Source: Phycisphaerales bacterium UBA2266
GTDB lineage: Bacteria; Planctomycetota; Phycisphaerae; Sedimentisphaerales; Anaerobacaceae
Assembly: GCA_002347125.1 (NCBI GenBank)
Contig: DDXG01000401.1
Span: forward strand, 1 to 41,161
Reading direction: 5' to 3'
DNA: 41,161 bases
Shown here: one piece after another, positions 32,973-40,471 of the stretch
Layout of the letters: every line of letters begins with the position of its first letter
How positions within the stretch are numbered: the first letter of the stretch is position 1
Notes under the pieces: model-generated
Databases searched by the model: none
What the model was told of the DNA's origin: nothing
The model's input: the letters and a program-made list of their open reading frames with translations, nothing else
Translations under genes and position numbers: made by a program

Positions 32973-32999
32973 GGCCAGGAACGCGTATTTGGATCGGTC

Positions 33000-33030
33000 G
33001 AAATACTAATTTGGCAGATTTTAGTATTTC
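33000..33030. promoter_or_regulatory. Perfect inverted repeat between endonuclease V and uvrA genes
   Basis: GAAATACTAA at 33000-33009 and its exact complement TTAGTATTTC at 33021-33030 are separated by 11 bases. A further half-site-like TTAGTAT follows at about 33032. The arms are AT-rich within GC-rich DNA and start 28 bases upstream of the endonuclease V ATG. It could be an operator for a dimeric regulator of one or both repair genes. Confidence 0.5.
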
Positions 33031-33103
33031 ATTAGTATATCCGCTCGCGGCCGCCTGGAAGGGTGTTTTGTACCTGTGGAACGCGGATTTTGCGAGACGA
33101 GGC

Positions 33104-33132
33104 TTCGCTTTATCGGTCCGTTGTGGTATACT
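33104..33132 (+). promoter_or_regulatory. Possible uvrA promoter
   Basis: TTCGCT, a 17-base spacer and TATACT end 59 bases before the uvrA ATG. The -10 is good and the -35 weak. Confidence 0.45.
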
Positions 33133-33191
33133 GAATAGTTTGGTTTGACTGGAATTATCCGATATCGCAGTGGCGGGTCGATTGCACGTAT

Positions 33192-36053
33192 ATGGCCAGG
33201 CGCGTTGAGAAGGTGATTGAGGTCGTCGGGGCGGCCGAGCACAACCTGAAGCACATCAGCCTGAAGATTCCACGCGATTGCCTCGTGGTGATTACGGGGC
33301 TGAGCGGTTCGGGCAAGAGTTCGCTGGCCTTTGACACGATTTTCGCCGAGGGCCGGCGCAAGTACGTCGAATCGCTGAGCGCCTACGCCCGGCAATTCCT
33401 CGAACAGATGCAGAAACCCGCGGTCTCGGAGATCACCGGCCTGCCGCCGACCATCGCCATCGAGCAGCGCAGCGCCAGCAGCAACCCGCGCTCCACCGTG
33501 GCGACGACCACCGAGATATATGACTACTTCCGCCTGCTCTATGCCCGCGTGGGCCGGCCCCATTGCTGGGTCTGCGGCAGGGAGATCACCAGCCAGCATT
33601 CGTCGCAGATTGTCGATTCGCTGTTGCAGCGGCCGGAGGGCACGAAGCTCCAGGTCTGCGCCCCCCTGGTGCGGGGTAAAAAGGGCGAACACAAGGACGT
33701 CTTCGCGACCATCCAGCGGGAGGGGTTCGTGCGGGTGCGGGTCAACGGGTCCGTCTTTGATGTTCGCAACGCCCCGGCCCTGGACAAGAACCGCAAGCAC
33801 AGCATCGCGGCCGTCGTGGACCGGCTGGTGGTTCGCGAGGGCGTACAGATTCGGCTGGCCGATTCCGTCGAGACGGCCCTGAAGCTGGCCGACGGCGTTA
33901 TTGGGGTGCTCGTTCAGGAGCCCGGCCACAGCGGCGCCGAGCCGACCGAGCGGGAGGCCGGCAACGGGCAGTGGGAAGAGGTCGTCTACAGCGAGAAGTA
34001 CGCCTGCCCGGAGCACCCGGAAGCGAGCCTGGAGGAGCTTTCGCCGCGGCTGTTCAGTTTCAACAGTCCGCACGGGGCCTGCCGCAGTTGCGACGGGCTG
34101 GGTACGATCCTGGAGTTCGACCCGGACCTGATCGTGCCGGACAAGAGCGTCTCGCTGGAAAGCGGGGCCATTGACGCCTGGCGCAAGGGCGGCAAGCGGA
34201 TGAACATCTTTTATAACCGGCTGATCAAGCGGTTCTGCCGGCAGGTCGGGATCAACAAGGCCGCTCCGTTCAGTGAGATTCCGGCGGAGATCGTGCGGGT
34301 GCTGATGTACGGGACGACGGCCGACGACCGGCGGACCTTCGGGTTGGATTTTGAGGGGGTGATACCGAATCTCACGCGTCGATGGGACAAGACCACCAGC
34401 GAATACGTCAAGGCCCGGCTGCATAACTACCTGTCGGAGCAGCCGTGCCGTGATTGCGGCGGCGCGCGGCTTCGGCCGGAGGCGATGTGCGTAACGGTCG
34501 GTGGAAAGAACATCCAGGAACTGTCGGTGATGAGCATCGAGCAGGCCCTGGGGTTCTTCCGGCGGCTGAGGCTCGACGCCGAACGGACGCTGATTGCCGC
34601 GCAGGTGGTCAAGGAGATCAAGGCCCGGCTGCGGTTCATGGTGGATGTGGGGCTGGGCTATCTGACCCTGGACCGCAAGAGCAGCACGCTGGCCGGCGGC
34701 GAGGCCCAGCGGATCCGCCTGGCCACCCAGGTCGGCAGCGGGCTGGTCGGCGTCTGCTACGTGCTCGATGAGCCGACCATCGGCCTGCACAAGCGCGACA
34801 ACGAGCGGCTGCTGGGTATCCTGCAGCGCCTCAGCAAGATCGGCAACACGGTGCTGGTGGTCGAGCACGATGAGGACATCATCGCCGCCGCCGACCACAT
34901 TATCGATATCGGCCCCGGCGCCGGCGACCAGGGCGGTGAAGTCATCGTGCAAGGCAGTTTCGAGGACGTGGCCGCATGCACGCGGTCGATTACGGGCGAT
35001 TTCCTCAGCGGCCGGCGGAGCATCCGGCTGCCCGCGCGGCGGCGCAAGTACAACCTGCGCAACTGCATCGAGGTCAAGGGCGCCGCCGAGAACAACCTCA
35101 AGGGCATCGACGTCAAGTTCCCGCTCGGCGCGTTCATCTGCGTGACGGGGGTCTCGGGCTCCGGCAAGAGCACGCTGGTCAACGAAATCCTGCTCAAGGC
35201 CCTCAAGCGGCGGACCTACGGCTCGCGCGAGAAGCCCGGCCGGCACAAGACCGTCCTGGGCACGTCCCTGGTCGACAAGGTCATCGAGATCGACCAGTCG
35301 CCCATCGGCAAAACGCCGCGGAGCAACCCCGTGACGTACACGGGGGCGTTCGACCTGATCCGCAAGCTGTTCTCCATGACGCGCGAGGCGAAGATCCGCG
35401 GCTACAAGGGCGGACGGTTCAGCTTCAACGTCAAGGGGGGCCGCTGCGAACACTGCAAGGGGCAGGGCACGAAGAAGATCGAGATGCACTTCCTGCCGGA
35501 CGTCTATGTCACCTGCCAGAACTGCAAGGGCACGCGCTACAACCGCGAGACGCTCCAGGTCACCTACAAGGGCAGGAACATCGCCGACGTGCTCGAGATG
35601 CGGATCGCCGAGGCGGTTGGGTTCTTTGCGAATTTCCCCAGCATCGTGCGGATATTGCAGACCCTGGTGGACGTGGGGCTGGGGTACATGCAGTTGGGCC
35701 AGTCCTCGACGACGCTCTCCGGCGGCGAGGCGCAGCGCGTGAAACTCTCCGCCGAGCTGGGCAAGAGCGCGACGGGCCATACGTTCTACATCCTCGACGA
35801 GCCGACGACGGGGCTGCACTTCGCCGATATCGAGAGCCTGCTGGCGGTCCTCCAGCGGCTGTGCGACATGGGCAACACGGTCGTCGTCATCGAGCACAAC
35901 CTCGATGTCATCAAGATCGCCGATTACATCATCGACCTGGGCCCCGAAGGCGGCGACGCCGGCGGCGAGGTCGTGGTCGCCGGCCGGCCGGAGGACATTG
36001 TCAACAACCCCAGGAGCTATACCGGCCGCTATTTGAAAGAGCGGCTTGTATAG
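33192..36053 (+). CDS. uvrA: Excinuclease ABC subunit A
   Basis: 953 residues, full length. Two ABC ATPase modules: Walker A GLSGSGKSSLAFDT and GVSGSGKSTLVNEIL, signatures LAGGEAQRIRLA and LSGGEAQRVKLS, and Walker B regions CYVLDEPTIGLH and FYILDEPTTGLH. The UvrB-contact and insertion regions follow the first Walker A (RKYVESLSAYARQFLEQMQK). Zinc modules: the first, around YACPEHPEASLEEL...ACRSCDGLG, has His in place of one Cys; the second, RCEHCKGQGTKKIEMHFLPD...CQNCKGTRY, has all four Cys. It recognises bulky DNA lesions in nucleotide excision repair. The uvrB and uvrC genes are not in the window. Confidence 0.96.
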   Translation: MARRVEKVIEVVGAAEHNLKHISLKIPRDCLVVITGLSGSGKSSLAFDTIFAEGRRKYVESLSAYARQFLEQMQKPAVSEITGLPPTIAIEQRSASSNPRSTVATTTEIYDYFRLLYARVGRPHCWVCGREITSQHSSQIVDSLLQRPEGTKLQVCAPLVRGKKGEHKDVFATIQREGFVRVRVNGSVFDVRNAPALDKNRKHSIAAVVDRLVVREGVQIRLADSVETALKLADGVIGVLVQEPGHSGAEPTEREAGNGQWEEVVYSEKYACPEHPEASLEELSPRLFSFNSPHGACRSCDGLGTILEFDPDLIVPDKSVSLESGAIDAWRKGGKRMNIFYNRLIKRFCRQVGINKAAPFSEIPAEIVRVLMYGTTADDRRTFGLDFEGVIPNLTRRWDKTTSEYVKARLHNYLSEQPCRDCGGARLRPEAMCVTVGGKNIQELSVMSIEQALGFFRRLRLDAERTLIAAQVVKEIKARLRFMVDVGLGYLTLDRKSSTLAGGEAQRIRLATQVGSGLVGVCYVLDEPTIGLHKRDNERLLGILQRLSKIGNTVLVVEHDEDIIAAADHIIDIGPGAGDQGGEVIVQGSFEDVAACTRSITGDFLSGRRSIRLPARRRKYNLRNCIEVKGAAENNLKGIDVKFPLGAFICVTGVSGSGKSTLVNEILLKALKRRTYGSREKPGRHKTVLGTSLVDKVIEIDQSPIGKTPRSNPVTYTGAFDLIRKLFSMTREAKIRGYKGGRFSFNVKGGRCEHCKGQGTKKIEMHFLPDVYVTCQNCKGTRYNRETLQVTYKGRNIADVLEMRIAEAVGFFANFPSIVRILQTLVDVGLGYMQLGQSSTTLSGGEAQRVKLSAELGKSATGHTFYILDEPTTGLHFADIESLLAVLQRLCDMGNTVVVIEHNLDVIKIADYIIDLGPEGGDAGGEVVVAGRPEDIVNNPRSYTGRYLKERLV

Positions 36054-36082
36054 TCGAGAGTCGTTCGTCGGTAGTATTCAGC
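36048..36082. repeat. Heptad-periodic tract across the uvrA stop codon
   Basis: Five 7-base units, four ending in GT (for example CGAGAGT, CGGTAGT). It begins within the last codons of uvrA. Confidence 0.5.
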
Positions 36083-36091
36083 GAGTGACCA

Positions 36092-36112
36092 GGGCAGCCA
36101 TGGGGGCTGCCC
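36092..36112. repeat. GC-rich hairpin after uvrA
   Basis: GGGCAGCC and GGCTGCCC pair around a 5-base loop. No T-run follows, so it is more likely a dispersed repeat than a terminator. Confidence 0.45.
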
Positions 36113-36391
36113 CTGCGGGCGTGGTTTGAACGGGTGAGGTATCGTTGCCGATGGATTGGCGAGGCTTTGGGTTTTCGGCCTTGGTCGTGCAGTTTCTGGC
36201 TTGTAGTTGAGGTTGCGGCCGGACGATGGTGTCGGCCTTGTCTTGTGAGGGGTGGTGGGGTATTGTGTCTGTGCTTGGCGTCCTGTGGGCCTGCTGCAGC
36301 GCCGGCAGCGTGGGCAAGAATCCCATCCCGATGCACGTCTATCGGGATCGGGACCCACCGTACCCATTGGGCTTTGTCTCATTCGGGGGCC

Positions 36392-36420
36392 GGATGCTTC
36401 GCTGCGCTCAGCATGACAAA
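36392..36420. repeat. Dispersed repeat encoding the spurious HAERSEAS peptide on the minus strand
   Basis: GGATGCTTCGCTGCGCTCAG plus CATGACAAA. ATGCT and AGCAT close a hairpin. This sequence type is scattered in many bacterial genomes and produces false small ORFs. Confidence 0.6.
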
Positions 36421-36427
36421 TGCAATC

Positions 36428-36464
36428 GTAGGGTGTGCCCCGATGTGCATCGGGGTTGTACACG
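36428..36464 (+). repeat. Palindromic dispersed repeat (type P), third copy
   Basis: GTAGGGTGTGCCCCGATGT is shared exactly with 14693-14711. The centre is TGCA instead of TACA, keeping self-complementarity. It sits 7 bases after the HAERSEAS repeat. The 36054-36546 interval holds a heptad tract, a hairpin, these two repeats and no supported gene. Confidence 0.7.
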
Positions 36465-36546
36465 CGGATTCCGAGCCTGCCAAGGCAGGGTCGGGCCGGA
36501 GCAGCAGGCCCGGCAGTTTACGTATTTGAGATTCATAGGAAGTAAA

Positions 36547-39240
36547 ATGTGGGAATTTCGGCTTGGTGGCATGGATGATTTGAGGCGGCTCTGTGAGGAG
36601 CACCGGGTGGGGGTGGGGGCGATGGAGGATGTGTCGGTGCTGGGTGAGGCGGTGGAGGCGGGGGGGCTCTCGATACCGAATTCGTTGGCGGTGCACCCGA
36701 TGGAGGGCTGCGACGGCGATGCACTGGGTCGGCCGGAGCGGCTGACCCTGCGGCGGTACGAGCGGTTCGCGGCCGGCGGGGCGGGCCTGCTCTGGGCCGA
36801 GGCGATTGCGATTGTGCCGGAGGCGCGGGCCAATCCGAGGCAGTTGTGGCTCCATCAGGGTAGCCGCGAGGCCTTCGCCGCGATGGTGCGGATGATCCGC
36901 GACAAGGCGGCCGAGAGCATGGGCCCGCAGCATCGGCCCGTGATCGTGGCCCAGCTGACGCACTCCGGCCGCTACAGCAAGCCCGGCAGGCTGGCGAATC
37001 TCGTCTCTCGTCCTTCGCCCTTCGTCCCTCGTCCCTCGTCCGTCGGTTACGGTGGGCCAATTATTCCGCAGCGCGACCCCTATCGGGATCCGCTCGCGCC
37101 GCAGGTAACGCCGGACCCGGACCGGGCCAGCCGGATACCGGCCGACTGGCGGCTGCTGACCGACGACGACCTCGATGCCCTGCAGGGGGCATACATCGAG
37201 GCGGCCCGGCTGGCGTTCGAGGCGGGCTTCGACGCCGTGGATGTCAAGAGTTGCCACGGGTACCTCATCAACGAGTTATTGGCCTGCCACACACGGCCGG
37301 GCAGGTATGGCGGCTCGTTCGAGAATCGCACGCGATTTCTGCTGGGCGTCATCGACCGGATCCGCGAGGAACTCGGGCCGGACAAGGCGATTGTCAGCCG
37401 CCTGGGGATTTACGATGCGATCCCGTACCCCTACGGCTGGGGCGTGGACAAGGACGACTATCGCAAGCCCGACCTGACCGAGCCCAAGCGCCTGATCGCG
37501 GCGATGGTCGAGCGGGGCGTGCCGATGATCAACATCACCATTGCCAATCCGTACTACAATCCGCATATCGGCCGCCCGTTCAATGAGCCCATCGCCGGCG
37601 GCTACCGGGAGCCGGAGCACCCCATCGTCGGCGTGGCGCGGATGATCCGCCTGGCCGGCGAGATTCAGCGGGAGTTTCCGCACGTGGCCATCGTGGGGAC
37701 CGGCTATAGCTGGTTGCGGGCCCTGATGCCCAACGTCGCGGCCGCGAGCAAGGCCAATGGCCTGGCGACGCTCATCGGCGGCGGGCGGATGGCGTTTGCG
37801 TACCCGGATTTCGCGAAGGATATCCTGATGAAAGGGGCGATGTCGGCGGAGAAGGTGTGCGTGGCGTGCAGCGCATGCACGCAGATTATGCGCGACGGCG
37901 GGCGGACCGGCTGCGTGGTCCGCGACAACAAGGTCTACGGCCCGATCTTCGAGCTGGGCCGCGTGAGCGACCCGGAGCACCTGCGGCTCCTGGCGCAGGC
38001 CTGCCGCGGCTGCCAGGAGCCGACCTGTCAACTGGGCTGCCCGGCCGGGATTCGCATTCCCGACTTCATCCGCCTGTTCCTCGACGGCGATGAACGGGGG
38101 GCCTACGAGGTCCTGCGCGAGGCGAACATCTTCCCGGAGGTCTGCGCCTGGCTGTGCCCGGTCGAGCAGCAGTGCCAGGGCTCGTGCCTGGAGGGGTTCA
38201 TCGGGGCCGGCGCGCTGCCGATTGCCGACATCCAGCGCTATCTGGCGGTGCAGGCGAACAAGAACGGCTGGTCGAAGCTCCGCCTGCCGAAAGAGAGTAC
38301 CGGGCGGACCGTGGCCGTCATCGGCGCGGGGCCCGCGGGGCTCGCGTGCGCGGCGCGGCTCCTGGAGGCCGGGCACTGCGTGACGATCTTCGACAAGCAC
38401 CGCCAGGCCGGGGGCATGGTCGATTCGGTCATCCCGGCGTATCGCCAATCTGACTCGCTGCACAACGAATTGGAGGCGGTCTTCGCGGACGTGCCGCAGG
38501 GGCGACTCACGCGGCGCCTGGGGACGCAGCTCGACGCGGGCTACAATCTCGACACAATTCTGGGCGAGGGGTTCGATGCGGCGTTTATCGGCATGGGTCT
38601 GCCGCAGTCGCTGGGCCTTGCGAGCGAAAAGCTCGATGGGTTGTACGGGGCGCTGGAGTTTCTGGCGGCGGCCAAGGGCGGGGCGGTCGATGTTTGCGGC
38701 CAGCAGGTGGCCGTGATCGGGGGCGGCAATACGGCGATGGATGCGGCCGTCACGGCGATGCGGCTGGGGGCGCGGGATGTGTACGTGATTTACCGGAGGT
38801 CGTTCCAGGAGATGCCCGCCTGGGGCGGCCAGCGGGATGAGGCCATCGCCGAAGGGGTGCATTTCCTGATTCTCACGCAACCGCTCGGGTACGTCGGACG
38901 CGACGGCAGGCTGGCGGCGGTCAAGGTCTGCCCGACGCGGCTGGGGGCGCCGGACGCCGGCGGGCGGCGGCGACCGCAGGCGGTCGAATCCAGTGCCTAC
39001 GAGCTGGCGATGGACGTGGTGGTCGAGGCCATAGGGCAGCAGATCCCGGCCGCCTTCGAGACGACCCTGCCGGGCGTGCGCCTCACCGGCGGCCGGATCG
39101 CCGTCGATGGCTGCCTGATGACCAGCCGCCGAGGCATCTTCGCCGGCGGCGACCTCGTCCGCGGGGCCTCGACCGTCGTAGCGGCCGTGGCCGACGGAAT
39201 GAAGGCCGCCGCGTCTATCGAGGAATACCTGACGGAATAA
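36547..39240 (+). CDS. Old Yellow Enzyme-like / GltD-like fusion oxidoreductase
   Basis: 897 residues from the ATG at 36547 (AGGAA 5 bases upstream); earlier in-frame ATGs run through repeats. Residues ~25-420 are an FMN TIM barrel of the NADH:flavin oxidoreductase/2,4-dienoyl-CoA reductase family (VAQLTHSGRYSKPG, SCHGYLINELLACHTRPGRY, GGSFENRTRF). At ~437, CVACSAC followed 11 residues later by Cys is a [4Fe-4S] site. Residues ~480-570 are the GltD/DPD-type N-terminal domain with eight Cys (CRGCQEPTCQLGCPAG, CAWLCPVEQQCQGSC), likely two more clusters. Residues ~585-897 bind FAD (VAVIGAGPAGLACAARL) and NAD(P) (VAVIGGGNTAMDAAVTAM). Electrons could flow NAD(P)H-FAD-FeS-FMN to an unsaturated substrate. 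The substrate is unknown. Residues ~151-167 come from a heptad tract. Confidence 0.85.
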   Translation: MWEFRLGGMDDLRRLCEEHRVGVGAMEDVSVLGEAVEAGGLSIPNSLAVHPMEGCDGDALGRPERLTLRRYERFAAGGAGLLWAEAIAIVPEARANPRQLWLHQGSREAFAAMVRMIRDKAAESMGPQHRPVIVAQLTHSGRYSKPGRLANLVSRPSPFVPRPSSVGYGGPIIPQRDPYRDPLAPQVTPDPDRASRIPADWRLLTDDDLDALQGAYIEAARLAFEAGFDAVDVKSCHGYLINELLACHTRPGRYGGSFENRTRFLLGVIDRIREELGPDKAIVSRLGIYDAIPYPYGWGVDKDDYRKPDLTEPKRLIAAMVERGVPMINITIANPYYNPHIGRPFNEPIAGGYREPEHPIVGVARMIRLAGEIQREFPHVAIVGTGYSWLRALMPNVAAASKANGLATLIGGGRMAFAYPDFAKDILMKGAMSAEKVCVACSACTQIMRDGGRTGCVVRDNKVYGPIFELGRVSDPEHLRLLAQACRGCQEPTCQLGCPAGIRIPDFIRLFLDGDERGAYEVLREANIFPEVCAWLCPVEQQCQGSCLEGFIGAGALPIADIQRYLAVQANKNGWSKLRLPKESTGRTVAVIGAGPAGLACAARLLEAGHCVTIFDKHRQAGGMVDSVIPAYRQSDSLHNELEAVFADVPQGRLTRRLGTQLDAGYNLDTILGEGFDAAFIGMGLPQSLGLASEKLDGLYGALEFLAAAKGGAVDVCGQQVAVIGGGNTAMDAAVTAMRLGARDVYVIYRRSFQEMPAWGGQRDEAIAEGVHFLILTQPLGYVGRDGRLAAVKVCPTRLGAPDAGGRRRPQAVESSAYELAMDVVVEAIGQQIPAAFETTLPGVRLTGGRIAVDGCLMTSRRGIFAGGDLVRGASTVVAAVADGMKAAASIEEYLTE
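36999..37047. repeat. Heptad-periodic tract inside the OYE/GltD gene
   Basis: Seven consecutive 7-base units close to YCTCGTC (for example TCTCGTC, CCTCGTC, CTTCGTC). The least degenerate tract in the window. It encodes a Ser/Pro/Arg-rich loop between GRYSKPG and the GGPIIPQRDP segment. Confidence 0.75.
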
Positions 39241-39640
39241 GGCGCTGACCAACATCAAGTATCAAATAGCAGACATCAAAACGACAACGCAAAACGCAAA
39301 AAGACGCGGCTCGACCCCGACATGGATTCATCGCCTTGGGGCGCCGGCAGGGTCGGCTGCCCGCGGGCTTGCGCAGGAAGCGGTTGTTGGTTGTTCGGCT
39401 GCACAGGAGGTACTGACGTGCGGATAGGTTCGAGGCGGTCTCGCATTGTCGTGGCAGACTGACGAGCGCAAGGCAGGCGGCCACGGGGGCTGGATTTATC
39501 GCTTTTGGGCACCAGCATGACGGGGTATGATACGGGGGGCATAGGCCAATGGACGGTGGATGTGCGCCTGGTGTGTTGTCCTGCGCGCCGGTTGAACGAA
39601 ATGGCGGCGCCAAGGAAAGATGTTCTCAAAGGGGTATTGG
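39241..39640. other. Intergenic stretch before the SDR gene
   Basis: The first 65 bases hold a heptad tract (39250-39305). Beyond it I see no gene or clear RNA. A TATGAT at about 39527 with TTTTGG 17 bases upstream is a weak promoter candidate for the SDR. Confidence 0.4.
39250..39305. repeat. Heptad-periodic tract after the OYE/GltD gene
   Basis: Eight 7-base units, A-rich on the plus strand, for example AGACATC, CAACGCA and AAACGCA. It starts 9 bases after the stop codon. Confidence 0.6.
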
Positions 39641-40411
39641 ATGGTCGAACGGGCGGTTGGGATGGTTACGGGGGCCAGCCGGGGGATTGGGCGGGCGATT
39701 GCGCTGGAGCTGGCGGCCCTGGGGTATGACATCGTGGTCAACCGGGTTCAGAATGAGGCCCCGGCGGTGAAGGCTGAGATCGAGGCCCTGGGGGTGCGGT
39801 GTCTATTCGTGCAGGGCGATATCGCCGTGGCGGCGGACCGGGCCCGGCTCGTGGAGGCGACGCGACAGGCGTTCGGGCGGTGCGATATGCTCGTCAACAA
39901 CGCCGGCGTGGCCCCGTTGCAGCGGACGGACATACTGGAGAGCACCGAGGCCGGCTACGACCGGGTGATGGAAACGAATCTCAAAGGGCCGTACTTCCTG
40001 ACGCAGCTTGTGGCCAACTGGATGATCGAGCAGAAGCAGCAGCACCCGCAGCGGGCCTGCCGCATTGTCAATATCGGCTCGATCTCGGCCTATACAAGTT
40101 CGCCCTCCCGCGGCGAGTACTGCGTGAGCAAGGCGGGCGTGCGGATGATGACGAGACTGTACGCCGACCGGCTGGGCGAGTACGGCATCGGCGTCTATGA
40201 GGTCTGCCCCGGCATCATCGAGACGGATATGACGTCGGCCGTCAAGGGCAAGTACGACAAACTGATCGCCGACGGGCTCACGCCGATCCGCCGCTGGGGC
40301 CGGCCGGAGGATGTCGCCAGGGCGGTCGGCGCCATCGCCGACGGCCGGTTCGATTTCTCGACGGGCATGGTCCTGGACGTCGACGGCGGATTCCATCTGC
40401 ACAGGCTCTGA
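39641..40411 (+). CDS. Short-chain dehydrogenase/reductase (FabG-like)
   Basis: 256 residues from the ATG at 39641 (AAAGGGG 6 bases upstream); the ATG at 39620 would add MFSKGYW and spoil the usual start. Cofactor loop VTGASRGIGRAIALEL; NNAG at LVNNAGVAP; the catalytic Ser in IGSISAY and the Tyr-x3-Lys in YCVSK; C-terminal LDVDGGFHL. It is classified with 3-ketoacyl-ACP reductase-like SDRs, but many such enzymes act on sugars. The next gene is a KDPG-aldolase homologue, so a role in sugar-acid breakdown fits better than fatty-acid synthesis. That is inference. Confidence 0.85.
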   Translation: MVERAVGMVTGASRGIGRAIALELAALGYDIVVNRVQNEAPAVKAEIEALGVRCLFVQGDIAVAADRARLVEATRQAFGRCDMLVNNAGVAPLQRTDILESTEAGYDRVMETNLKGPYFLTQLVANWMIEQKQQHPQRACRIVNIGSISAYTSSPSRGEYCVSKAGVRMMTRLYADRLGEYGIGVYEVCPGIIETDMTSAVKGKYDKLIADGLTPIRRWGRPEDVARAVGAIADGRFDFSTGMVLDVDGGFHLHRL

Positions 40412-40420
40412 CGGAGGCTG

Positions 40421-40469
40421 TATGAACGAGGGACCAACGACGACGGACAATGGACGTGTACGGAGACGA
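40421..40469. repeat. Heptad-periodic tract ending at the aldolase start codon
   Basis: Seven units of 7 bases; four consecutive units end in GAC or GGAC, such as GAGGGAC and AATGGAC. It fills the gap from just after the SDR stop to 2 bases before the ATG at 40472, replacing the usual ribosome-binding region. Confidence 0.65.
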
Positions 40470-40471
40470 CT

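Noticed and set aside
33000..33192. LexA box upstream of uvrA
   Set aside because: Neither the E. coli-type CTGT-N8-ACAG nor the Bacillus-type GAAC-N4-GTTC is present. The inverted repeat there has a different sequence.
33021..35897. 958-codon open frame antisense to uvrA, and other long antisense frames (8624-10066, 23189-25309, 37276-39258)
   Set aside because: They mirror strongly supported genes in GC-rich DNA. Their peptides are Arg/His/Pro-rich and match no family.
36029..36463. Small minus-strand proteins containing HAERSEAS and SGPRM
   Set aside because: They are translations of a dispersed repeat and a type P palindrome.
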